Assembly (NCBI RefSeq): GCF_937616625.2
Contig: NC_065571.1
Coordinates: 17,362,501-17,426,500 of the forward strand
Reading direction: 5' to 3'
Source of the DNA: Mercurialis annua
Taxonomy: Eukaryota > Streptophyta > Magnoliopsida > Malpighiales > Euphorbiaceae
DNA length: 64,000 nt
Every line of letters begins with the position of its first letter. Position 1 is the first letter of the stretch. Positions 1 to 12,500 of the stretch are shown one piece after another. The notes beneath the pieces were generated by a model. It did no database searches and had not been told where the DNA came from. It saw only the letters and a list, made by a program, of their open reading frames with translations. The translations under genes were made by a program, and so were the position numbers.

Positions 1-2340
1 TCGCAAATATTATTAAAAGATCGCACCTCACGTACGATCCATTTTCAGAAAATACCGTTAAAACTTTTCTCTTTTAACGTAACCCGATTTCTGAAAATAC
101 ACATATAAGCGAAATATGGTTTCAGAAGTACTGGTTGGATAACCTCGTTATCTCAACCCTCGCTTCCTTCTGAAAACCTGGCGTGGTAGGTACTGGAAAC
201 CAGGGACTTATCTTTCGCTTGCCTTAACACATTGGCAGCCCCGTTCCAAACCACACGCCACCGTTAATATGTTTAATAAAAATAAGCGGACACCTCTGCG
301 TCTCGCAACGGTGGTATTAAACATATTAAAATACACAGCGGACCGGTTACACATAGCCGGCGTATATAAAACATACTCTTTTTGACCCTCACAAAAACAC
401 ACGAGGCCGACTCGGTAACTAGATACAATATGCCACTAAGCAGCCACCCAGAAGGTATACACGCGTGCACTAGATCCTATCAGAGTAACTAAACAAAGGA
501 CTAGTGGCACGGCTGCTGGCACATTACACTTATACTATTGCAGCATACTAAGAGTACAAAATCCTATGTACATTACCAAAGAAGAGCTTTCCTGAAGAAG
601 AGATGTGGAAGCTCGACTGACCACAAAGCTCGTTTCCTGAAAAATGGGATAACAACAACGGGGTCAGAAATATAAATATTTCTGAGTGAGTAAACAGTTT
701 ACAGATAAATACCAAAATCGCATTATATATATAAAACAGTTATATATAAAATATGACCAATTACGTCGATCCATATGAAACCCTAGTTCACAAATGTCCT
801 AACAGACACACTCATCTTACGAGTTTATGGACAACAGAATAAAGACCGTGAACTGAATCACTGCCGTCCAATTCTGTATCTCTGGTACCTGGACCGTAAT
901 CAGAAACTGCCTTCGCGGCTTATTCCGCGACCGTAACTGTATTACTGCCATCTCAGGATTTACCCGTGAAGTCAGGGCATCTACTTTCCCAATGACTTAC
1001 ACGACATGCATACCTCTATACCTCGACAGAAGTACATCTAAAAATCGGTGTTGGTGATCACGCAACCCTATTGCCGCCCAATAGGTAGCTCGTTCCAATG
1101 GACCTCTCTTGGCTAGTTTATACTATTGCGATTATGGATTTAAAATAGTTGAATACTGATATTCAAAAGTAAACACGTAAACTCACAGTTCTGCTAAGTT
1201 ACTACTTAGCACCGTCGTAGGTGTGACAGACTCCCCTGAGTCCTGGTCTGACTGCTGGACAGCTAGTCGGATCAAACATACAAAACACACAAGACAACAC
1301 ATCAATATCTATTTCTGGTATAAACATCTAGGTCCTGAAACCTAGGTCCAGACAAATCACACAAACATATAACACTTATGGTCTCTTTATTTTTAAAAAC
1401 CATATAAACCGTTTTCACCTCGAGAAAACGTTTAGACTTCACTCAAGAAGTCATTTTAGGTATAACAATACCTAATTAAAATCATTTACTAGCATCGACT
1501 TGATTGCCAAAGCCATTCACAGTCGACTACTAATTATTTAGCAACATCGTTTGCTAAATCTTTTAAACCGGTTAAACGTCGACTTTAACTCTTTTAAAGT
1601 CCTTTTTAAACGTTTAACTTTACTTTTAAAATCATATTTTAAAAGTCTTTAGCTTAGGTTTAAAAACTCTTTTCACTTTCTTTCAAAAGAAGTTATCGTT
1701 TTTAAACGTTTTAGTTCGACGAAACTACGTCAAACGGATAGGGCAAAAGGCCCCAAAAGAATTCCCCCCTTCGGCGTCGGCCTGGTGCACGTCCGTGCAC
1801 CTTGGGTGCACGTTCGTGCACCCCTGGCTAGTGCACGATCGTGCACCATTGTGCACGGTCGTGCACCCTGGATAGTGCACGTTCGTGCACCTTGGTGCAC
1901 GTTCGTGCACCTCCAGATTGGTGCACGTTCGTGCACCATATGTGCACGTCCGTGCACCAACGTGCACAGCCCCGGGGAAACTCGATTCCCGGGGCATTCC
2001 GACGTGATTCAACCTCATTTTTCCGTTCCTAACACGTATACACAATCCAATATATCCATATTCACATTCAGAACGTAAAAATAATAAGTATACGTTCGAT
2101 TCGATACGGTAACCGTTTATAAACGTATATATATTCGAAATATATCGAAATATATTAAAATAAACGTTTAATACGGAATTAATACCTCGATTACTTGAGT
2201 AATCGTCGAAGAAACGGAGTTAGAATCGAGAAACGGACGAATCGGGTCGAAACCCTAACTCGCCATCTCCTGGAGAGCTAAGCAGCTCATCCATTTCTTT
2301 CATTTGAAAGAAATGGCTCTGATGGCCTTAACATTTCAAA
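1..2340. repeat. Dense array of short perfect hairpins
   Basis: Inverted repeats with short loops follow each other every few tens of bases. Examples: 118-178 (GGTTTCAGAAG outer arm, inner GATAAC-ctc-GTTATC); 264-278 with 315-329 (15 bp perfect); 913-930 (TCGCGG/CCGCGA); 1067-1085 (CCTATTG/CAATAGG); 1149-1166; 1192-1211 (TGCTAAGT-tact-ACTTAGCA); 1328-1345; 1537-1558; 1622-1646 (ACTTTTAAAA/TTTTAAAAGT); and about 2291-2316 (CCATTTCTTTC/GAAAGAAATGG, 11 bp). Stems differ from one hairpin to the next, so this is not a simple tandem repeat. Confidence 0.75.
1785..1967. repeat. Array of eight GTGCACGNNCGTGCAC palindromic units
   Basis: Eight units starting at 1785, 1806, 1831, 1851, 1875, 1895, 1921 and 1941, plus a half unit ending at 1967. 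Each is a 7-bp inverted repeat around a 2-base centre (TC, TT, AT, GT, TT, TT, TT, TC). Spacing is 20-26 bp and the linkers vary. A CCCCGGGGAA/TTCCCGGGG hairpin follows immediately (about 1971-1996). No protein-coding role is likely, although every frame through it is open by composition. Confidence 0.9.
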
Positions 2341-2811
2341 GAAATGTTATATATATAAGGTTTGGCTAATTTATCACTTTAACTCAAATTCTTAAATAGT
2401 CGTCCGTAACTTAAACGGAAACGACTTTCGAATTTCGTGAAACTTTACCCAAAAATCTAATAAAATAAAATAAGAATAAAAATATAATTTTTATTCTCAT
2501 CCGACTTATATTTTATTTTCAATAAATCGCAGAAGATTTATTAGGTCCAAATCAGTCCCATTTGATTAAACTTTTTACGTCCAAATTTCATGAAACTTTG
2601 ACGATAGCTTCGTCCAATTATTTCGCGAATAATGACACCAAAATTATTCGCTCGGGACTTATATATTATTTTATTTCAATTTGGACTAACGAATAATATT
2701 TAATTAGTTTATAACTAAAACTAATTGAAGTAAAGAATATAAGGACTAAAGGAAATATTTTTCCTTTCCTTGGTGATCACTTATGACCGCCTCACTTATT
2801 CTTTTCTTTCT

Positions 2812-2826
2812 TCTTTTTTTTTTTTT

Positions 2827-2860
<34 letters not shown>
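2812..2860. repeat. T-run plus (TA)n microsatellite
   Basis: A poly-T run is followed directly by about 15 TA dinucleotides inside the putative LTR. Simple repeat; nothing else seen here. Confidence 0.9.
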
Positions 2861-2861
<1 letters not shown>

Positions 2862-3384
2862 CTTATATTCGTTAATAACTCGTCGAGACTTTCAAATTTC
2901 GACATTTTAATTTCGGGGTTTTATCCGAAATATTAAACTCTCCGATAAGAGTGGTATATTGATATATTAATTATCAATATATTTTTAACTTACGACTTCA
3001 GTCGTATTTTCTTTTCTATTAATCCCGTTCATATCATTTTATTAAAATTTAAATCCTCGATTTAAATTTTAAAACTCCTATTATTACAATATAATTTTAG
3101 GGATACTTATAAATTAAATTTACGCTTAAATTTAATTTACGTATTCCCGGCTAATAAAAGCTTTACACGTGGCTTATAAATTACGGGGTATTACTCACCT
3201 GACATTTTTTTAGGAGAATTTGTTATTGACATTTTACGATCGAATAATGGGTCTAGAATTTGATCATTTACAAGTCTCATTTAATTAATGCGAGATTGGA
3301 CTTGTTCACATTTGAAGCTCAATAAGTAATCATGCAAGGATTTGTTAGAAATAAGTTGAAGCTAAAAATAAGTGGTTTACTTAC

Positions 3385-3580
3385 CAGAAGTGACAGAAAT
3401 GGCAGATATAAGGGGACCATACACTCCTCTAACAGGGATACCAGTTGTCCCTTTTCCATTGCAATAAAACCGTATCTCCAATGTACCATTTGTTATAATT
3501 GTTGTATAATTCTTCATTATTGCTTTACCAACACCACCTGCTTCCTCTGCAATATTGAAATCCTTCTGCACAAGTTTTCC
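3385..3580 (-). CDS. RLK exon 18: second part of the malectin domain, last exon in the window
   Basis: A 196-bp exon encoding GKLVQKDFNIAEEAGGVGKA to PVRGVYGPLISAISV. It ends in phase 1 at G|GTAAGT (donor at 3384). The next expected exon (proline-rich linker and transmembrane helix) is not found between 3384 and the LTR edge at 3197. Confidence 0.88.
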
Positions 3581-6500
3581 CTGCAACAAAAATAATCCAA
3601 TCGTCTCCGATATGAGAAACGGCAAAACAGTAATTTTTACAAAATTATATTATAAATGTAGAGTTTATGAAAACGAAACTAAATATACCAAAACATAGGA
3701 TTCAAGAAGTCTTACCTGAATGTAAATATCAAACATTCGCCTGCCGAGGCTGCTATATGTGTTATCATTAGTAAACATTATCTCTGCGAAATGGAGGCTA
3801 ACAGTGTAATTCCCATTTCCCATGCAGAAACCATAATAAGTAAGCGAGAGTGGAGAAAGGCGTGCATCAGTATATAATGCAGAAGTGTTAGGAGATAGTT
3901 TAGTTGTGTTTGTCGAGATGTAGGGATCTGATTGGCGCTCATTGTCCAGGAAATGTCCAGTGCTGCTAAATGCCCAGTTCGTTCGACTTTGGTGGAATAT
4001 TGAAGGCCCGCCTGGGTTTGTATCATCTTCATATCTTATTCCATTGATACTACCTTCCTTCCCTCCGCAGTTTATATGAAAGGAATAGAAATCTGTTACC
4101 ACAAGATAAAGAAGAAAAAAATTGTTATCTTCTGGTTAAGAGTTGAGTTTGTTGGTCAACGTATAGGAAGAATACATTTCATGAGACTCGGACAAGAATA
4201 CGAAGCATATAATGTTGGGCCATATTATATATATGTTCCACATTCTACTCATAACTTTTTAATATGCGAATGTCCATCACACTTATTATTCAATATACCA
4301 TATTTTCACACTATGTTACAATTTTGTATCAAAATAGAACTAGAAAATTATGATTGACTTACTCTTCGGACAATGGAAGCTTGTCAAGCATGAAACTGTC
4401 GAACTGCATAACATTGCAACTTCCAAGTCAGTATCATATTTAGAACAAGTTGGCATGAGATGAATTGGATTAAAACATTTATTTGAAGCTCAATTGATAC
4501 TAGAGTTGTGTCGCGGATGTAAGGTATTGAGATCAAGTTCGAGTCGGAGTGAATATACCAAAATTAAGCTTATATTTAGTATATAATAAATATAGTCAGG
4601 ATGATAAAATGAAAGTGAAAAAAACGAATAAGAAGGAGAAGGAGAATAGTAAAATACTTACGAGAGATTTCCCATTGAGGAGCTTGCAAATAAGTTTCTG
4701 TTATATAAGCACCAAAACACTTAGGTACGTAGGTGGTATGTGAAAAAATAATTAAGAAGGAGAGTTGAGTGAGGTTCTTACACACTCCCTTGTTGGCATG
4801 AGCTTTGACTTGCCAAGTTATTGTATGATAGATCACTGCAAAATGAAAAGTAATTCATCAACATATAGTCCAGTTTCTACATACTAAAAATGCATATAAT
4901 CCATGTTTGATTCAGTGCAATGATGCTCTTGTTTCATTGTAAATTATATAAAAAACATACATGTTATCTGCTCTTTTTAGCATCCAGTCTGGTACTCTTC
5001 CAGTAAGCTGGTTTCCAGTCAAATATCTGGAAACACATAATCAGAGGGTTCGCTAGCTTATAACAACGACGACGAAGCATGCATATGAAATCAAATGCTT
5101 ACATGTAATCTGTATTTGCCAAACCAGAAAAGGTGCTTGGAATTTCTCCACTTAGCTTATTAAAGCTGAGGTCTCTACAAGCAAATTAAAAAGCATCAAC
5201 TCATATATTGCTCACACCCAAAAGGAGGATCAATTATTAACTCTTGCAATCAAATTTAATACTAACAAGACTTTTAATTTGGTCATTGCCCCAAGATACT
5301 CCGGTAGCTTTCCGACGATATTGCAACTCCTACATATCCTAATCAATACCATATACACAACCATTATCATCTTAGGAAAATGAAAAACCAAGAATTGCAT
5401 CATCAGATATTAAGTATCTTGTTTTACAGTGTCTTTAGGTTTATCATGTTACTCAGCGGTGGAAATGGTGTAGTAGTTCCATTACTCAAGTCACTGATCC
5501 TCCTGCATATATACCAAAAAAAAGATTCATTACTTGTTATTAAGTTATGTCACACCGAAACAAAGATGCCGAAACAAGATATATTGAAATCGCTATAAAT
5601 GTAGTTCTTGAGTTTTAGCAGCGATTTTAGAAATAAAAACGGAAAACCAAAATGTAAGACTCGCTAAGTATTCGTGCAACATATATAACTATTAAGAAAC
5701 AAAACCAACAACTAGATTAGATCCTATTATGTGAAGCCTTCACTTACAAGTCAGTCATCTTTTTCAAAAGAAGAATGCTAGATGGAATGGGGCCACTTAG
5801 TCCACTACCCTGTATCACTCTGCCATCACCAAATACTCATTAGTTCATACAAATACTTAGGCAAATCCAGTAAAACTCCACAAAATCAGTTAAAGAAAAA
5901 TGTACAAACTCTTACAGTTTTTCTAGATTAGTCCAATTCTGGATAAGATTAGGAATGGGGCCTTTGAATTGGTTATCAGCTATTCGACTGTATTCAATCA
6001 CCAAACCACAATTTTGTAATGCAAAATTAAGATTTAAATTGTGCAATATATTCATACATTAATGAACTTACAAGTCTTTCAATGTGGTCAGCTTTGTAAA
6101 TGTGGCTGGCAACTGGCCAGTTAAATTATTGGAGCTAAGCAATCTACATAAAATATTCAAGAAATCAAAATAAAATGCAAGTATTGCCAATACGTTATGT
6201 ATATGGTACCAAACGTTTTGCTCCTAGATGGGTTAATGTTAAAAACAATCAAGAACTTTACACGTTTTCTCATTTTAATCACGCAGTTTAAATTTTCTTA
6301 TTTCCATGCACGAACTATCACTTTTTCTCAAATTCATGCGCGGTGCTGAGATGACACTCATTCATCGGTGTAAAAGAACCTCTACCTCAACGAATTACAC
6401 CAATGGAGCCGTGACACCTCAGCACCGCGCATGAATTTGAGAAAAAGTGGTAGTTCATGCATGAAAATGAGAAAATTTAAACTGCATGATTAAAATGAGA

Positions 6501-9500
6501 AAAGGTATAAAGTTGGTGAATTTTTATTACATTAAACCATGTATGATTAACATTAAAAGAGTCTTACATTCTTTGTATAGCGGGTAAATTTCCAAGCTCT
6601 TGAGGCAATTCTCCTGAAAGTTGATTGTACTCGGCCGTACTGTTTATATATTTATATCAAAATTCATCTAAAAACAAAGGAAATATTAAAAATGAAATCG
6701 GGATTTATTGTCTTACAAACTGGTAAGAGAAGTGATGTTTCCAAGTTCTTTTGGAATTGGACCTGACAGTCGGTTTCCAATGAGAGAGCTGCAACAATAA
6801 CCCATTTTTCACAAATGTTTCTAGGCAAAGGATTCTAAATTAACCTCACCTAATTAAAATTGACACCATATTTGAAAATTATTGGCATTAGCATATAGAG
6901 TTATATTGGAACTTACATGTTCACAAATTTGGTAGAACCCCATTCTGAAGGGATCGTACCGTTAAGGTAGTTACGAGTGAAGTCACTGAACATATAATAA
7001 ACAAAAATGTATTATAACAAAAGGAGTAACAAATGTTTCTTTTTTTCAAAATTTTTTTGCTGGATATTAAGTGCTGAATTTTAAATGTTGAATATAATAA
7101 TTGGTGATTGTTTTAAATGTTGAATTAAATAAGTTTGTTTGATAACTGCAACTACTGAAAATTAAAAATTATTAAATTTACACATTAAAATTTGAACATT
7201 AACTTTACAAATAAATTATTAAAAATAAATTATACATTATTTAAATTATTAAGTATAAGTAAATAGTATTTAAAAAATATAATAAATATAATTATCATAA
7301 GTTTCAGTTGCATTCGTTTAAAATTAGTCGCTATAAGTTATTCCATTTGTATTAGATAATTATTTAGAAACATAGTTCATAGAATTTATTTTGCAAAAAA
7401 TTTGTATATAGAAACACAAACAGTGATAATATTTTTGATATTATATAAACATGACAATGTTATTTTAAAATAAAATATTAATTTTTAAAAATTCGAAAAA
7501 AAATTGTTCAATCTGAAAATAAATGTTCTACGTTACAAACAAAAGTCTAAAGATAAAGAATTTTGAATTTTTTTTGTTTTATCACCATATCATTTTCAAA
7601 TGCATTCTTAAAAAGTATGAGTATCAATTTTTACGTGAAATGAAAGAATTATAAATAATATTTAAGAGAGAATAATATTAAATAAATGATATTTAGATTT
7701 TAAAACGAAAAAAAAAATAGAATTTTTTTTTATAATAATCTATACTTTTAAGTGTTGGTCAAGTAAAATACACTCATATTGATTGAAAATAATAACAATT
7801 TAAAATTTTTTCAATGAAAAACTAATATTTTATAACTTAATATGTTTAGTAAAAAAATACAAGTCAAATTTTTTAAACTTATTATATTAAGTGTATTTTT
7901 ACTTAACTAAATAAGTTAAATTGATTTGTTTTGAACTATCAAGCCAACTTAAGAAAATTAAGTGTTTAGTATATTAATTTAAGCAATAAATTGAGTTATC
8001 AAACACTCAGTTTCTCTCCATGTTTTAAAAATATAAAATTATCCTCATAATGTTTGCTTAAATTCACTAACACCCTCACCCGTCAATTAATAGTGTTAAT
8101 TTAATTGGTCAAAAGGTAAATATCGTTTATTTTAATCTTTGAATTTATTTTTCTTCCACAAGACTTTAAACAATCATAAAAATCAAAGAAAACTTTAAAA
8201 AAAATATTTCTGATCATATACAAAATTATAATTATAATTTTACTTTAATTTAAATTCACCTTATAATTTTAATTTTATTAAATCATTATATTGATATAAA
8301 AATATTATAACTAAAGTCTTTATTTTTAAAAAATTAAAACAATTATAGTTGTTGAGAGAAAATGAAAAAAGGCGTATATTTTTTAATTTGGTTCATGGAA
8401 TAGTTATTCCATAAAATTGCTATAATTAATTTTATAAAATAAGTATTTCTCTCAAAAAGTTAATAATAGCTATTTCATTTCTTATAAAAGAGCTATTATA
8501 TTCCATACAATACTATTCAATTCCGTGAGCCTTCAAAGAATTGTATGTACTCACATTTCTTGAAGGAAGGGGAGCCTGCTAAAATCTTTTGGGAGAGTGC
8601 CTTGGAGACTTTGACTCTTTACAACTCTGTACTTCAAAAAAAACATATATTAATCAAATAAAAATCTTAGTTTGTAACTCCTTATTATCACATAAACAAA
8701 ATTGGATGATCATATTTGATATTAGTAAAAATTTATTCATATTTAATAAAATTTAATAATATATAAATGATGCTTTATTATTTTTAAATCATAAAAATTT
8801 AAAATTTAAATTAATTATTAAAAAGTAAGTTTTAACATTACAAAAGAAATCAATATATTTGATAATTAGTATTTTACTAATCACTACTATAATATCATAT
8901 TAATAATTTTTGTTTTGTTTTATTTTAAAGTATAATTATATATAAAATGTTTTAATTATTTTTGGTTTATATTACAATATAAATAACATACTTTACAAAT
9001 TAATTTAGATTACAAAAACTATTTATCAAAAATTATTAAATTATACAAAAAATACTAGTCTATATGTATATGAACTTATATAATTTTTTTTGAGTTACTT
9101 TTATTTATTTTAATTAAAATAATATAATTTTCTCTAAAATTAATTCTTTTAAATTGGATAAATATATTCATTTTTTAAATTTAATATATATTATTTATGT
9201 AATTTTATTTATAAACTATGTAGTTCTAGCAGAATTACGACACTTTCACTAAGACTTCGTAGTTCGAACTAAAAATTATTGCTCCCTTCGGTGCATAATA
9301 TTTTTCGCATTTGAGAATTTTTTTTGATCCATAATATTTATCACTTTAAATTATTAAGAGAGCATTAATGACTATTTTTTCATGTTTGTCCCTCATTAAC
9401 TTATTAAAAAAATACAATAAACAAATAAAAATAGTAGTCATAAATGTAAACAAGTTTCAATATAAGATTAACTTAGTAAAATTATTTATAAATTAAGATA

Positions 9501-12500
9501 TATTAATTATTTTCTTAATTCTTATGTTAATGTCAGCGACAAATATTATGAATCAGAGGGAGTAATGAATAATACATATTTTATTTATTAATATTTTGGA
9601 CAATATAAATTAGGATTTATCAACATCTCTAAAACATTTTCATTTTTTTTCATAATCAATATTTATTTATTTTTTAATTAATATTTATGATTATGTGTAA
9701 AATTAATATTTACGGTTTCTTATATACCAATTACATCAAACGATTGAAATTGTGCACGAGAGAGATTGTATGAAAGAGAATACTCGAGAGACGCACACGA
9801 GTAGAGCCACATATGACAAAATGAGCATTAATTTGATTTATATTTTCAAAAATTGGATTTTACTGATTTTAGCCAGAAACTGAACTTTATCGGTTCCACC
9901 GGTTTTTTATACTTTGTTGACTTGACATTTAATCAAATCACATAATTAATTAATTTTTGGTTAATCCAGTCCAATCGGCCGGTCCATTTTAAAAATATTT
10001 ATTGAGACTGAATCTTGAAATCAAACTGTTAAAATATTAAATTAAACTCGATTTTTAGTACGGTTGTGAAGAACTCAATTTAGACATCTCCGACTTTTTG
10101 TCGATTCCGAAAATTTATCAATTCTAACTCTTCTGAACCATGCCCGATCCTAATAATAGGTGGTATTCTTAATATGAAACAATCTAATGAAATTATGAAA
10201 AAAATATCTTTTAAACAAATTTATTTTAAAAAATAATTTTAATTATTATCAGTCCAACATATATGGCTCTCATGAACTATTAATTTTAATTTTAATTATT
10301 ATCGGTTGGTGGCGACATACGCATTACAGAGCCACATAATATACCAACAATTCAATGACAATGCGTGTGAGATTATGTGACAACATCAATGGAAGCGCTC
10401 AGTATCTACATATTGGTCATACAATAACATAAATTTATTTTTTATTTAGTTTAAACATATAATTTAATTTTAATTATTACAAACTTATAAAACTTATATT
10501 AATGTACACTGTCTCTCACCATGGGAAGGAGACCTGAGAAAACCAATCTTACGACGGCAAAGAAAGTTTTTGATATGAAGTTACAGCTTATTGATGAAGT
10601 GTTGAAAAAGAAAGAGATTCAAGAAGAAGTACAAAATAAGATTCATAAATCGAAACAACGCGGTTAGGGAAAATATTGAATCTACTGTGCATGAGTTGGA
10701 TACTGGGAGGGGTGATATTGTAAGTGTGAAGTCAGTTGTTAGTGAAAGAAGTGTGAAGAGTAATGGTGGAATTCAGAGTAATGGAATGAAAGCCTCTGGA
10801 TCCAGATTTTCTTTGGTGGATGAAATAGAAAGAGAGGATGAAGAGCCTAAGGTAGAAGACATATCATGGAAATCCCTATTCACCTCGAATAGGATCCAAG
10901 AAAATGGAGCCATATTGCAATATCATCCACCTTTTGTGAGTAATGGAAATAAGGCTGTGATGTAATTTCACTAAGGTGAAAGAGGATAGTAAATGGAAAT
11001 ATGCTCTGGTGTGCTTTGTGATTGGAGTCGAACCCAAATTATTCAGATTGAGAGGTTTCTTATGAATCGATGGAGGAATATAGGATTTTTAGAGGTCATT
11101 CAAATAAACCCTAAAATGTTCCTATTACAATTTGATTGTAATAAAGGGAAAATTAAAGCACTATCTAAAGGCCCTATTTTCTCTAATAAATGACCAGCAG
11201 TCTTGAAGGAGTGGTAGAGAAGAGTGAAATTCAAAGTAGATGAGCTTATGAAAGTCCTTGTTTGGATTCAATTTCCTGAACTTCCATGGGAATTTTGGTC
11301 TTCATCAATGCTAGGAAAGCTAGCAAGTATGTGTTGTAGGCCTATGTATACGGATCAATGCACCAATGATCATTCGAGACTTACTTATGCTAGGGTTCTG
11401 GTTGAAATGGATGTGTTTAGGGGATTTCAATGCATCCTTGAGAGATAGTGAAAGATACAGTGGGGTTATGGTTAATAGTAATGATTGTGATAATTTTCAA
11501 AACTGTGTAGATGAAGAAAATTTGATTTAGTTAAAGTGGAGTGACAATATTTTCACCTGGACTAACAATCAGATGGGCATTAGTAGAGTCTGGAGGAAGG
11601 TTGATAAGGCTTTGGTTAATGAGTTGTGTATGAACATATTTATTTCTTCAGAAGCCAAAATTTTGAACCAAGATATTCTCCGACACTCTCCCATTGTTGT
11701 TGTGTTGAATGATATGAGTAGTTATAGTGCTAAGCCTTTTAAATTTTAAATATGTGGACTGAAAGTGAGGAGTTTATGGAGATTGTGAGAGTTGGCTGGA
11801 ATAGACATGGTGCAGGTTTTAAAATGTTCAAAGTTGCTAAGAAGTTAAAAATGTTGAAAGCTGGTTTAAAAAAGCTTAATGTTTAATGACATTTCTGTTA
11901 GAGTTGTTAATTGTAGAAAAATAGTTGATGATGTACAGAAGGGCATTCATTTAAATCCCTTAAATCCCTTGCTTATTGAGAAGGAGCAAATCAGTGCAAT
12001 TTACATTAAAATGTTGAAGTGGGAGGAGAGTTTTTATAGGCAAAAATCTAAAGTCCAATGGATTGAATTGGTTGATCTCAATACTAATTTCTTTCATAAG
12101 TCCCTTAAACAGAGGAATTCTAGCAATAGAATTAATCAATTGACAGTGAATGATGTTACAGTCACTAATAAAGAAGTTATTGTTAAGAGTGTGGTGTAAT
12201 TACTATCAGAAACTGTTTGAGACTTTCAAAGTTAGAACAAGAAATATTACTCGTAGTATTATTTCTTATGGGAAGTGTGTTTCTAATGATGATGGATTAT
12301 ACTCTACAAGCCTATTTCTGATGAGGAGATAAAAGTTGCTATGACAAAGCCCCTAAGATTGATGGGTATAGTAGTTTGTTCTTTCAGAAGTGTTGGGATG
12401 TTGTTAGGAGATAATTGAGTGAGGCTATAAGAGATTCTTTTTGATTCTGATCTTTTATTGAAGCATCTTAATGCAACTATTATCTCTATTATCCCTAAAA

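Larger units (their letters stand above)
1..3197 (-). mobile_element. Partial LTR retrotransposon / long LTR, minus strand, running off the left edge
   Basis: Read on the minus strand, a plausible LTR start lies at 3197: TGAGTAATACCCCGTAATTT, resembling the TGTAATACCCC starts of plant Ty3/gypsy LTRs. Going left there is no long ORF, but there are AT-rich sequence, a TA microsatellite, a GTGCAC array and a dense run of hairpins. The other LTR end, PBS and TSD are not visible, so this could be an LTR of a full element or a solo LTR. No sequence identity to the 25-34 kb LTR was noticed, but the layout (hairpin array in the downstream half) is similar. The call is inference from the end motif and context. 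Confidence 0.5.

Noticed and set aside
1785..1967. Second CRISPR-like candidate
   Set aside because: Palindromic units with 4-10 bp linkers; no spacer-sized intervals.
1725..2078. Open frames on both strands through the GTGCAC array, giving Cys/His/Val-rich peptides
   Set aside because: The frames are open only because the repeat lacks stop codons; opposite strands give equally long peptides with no start context or conservation.
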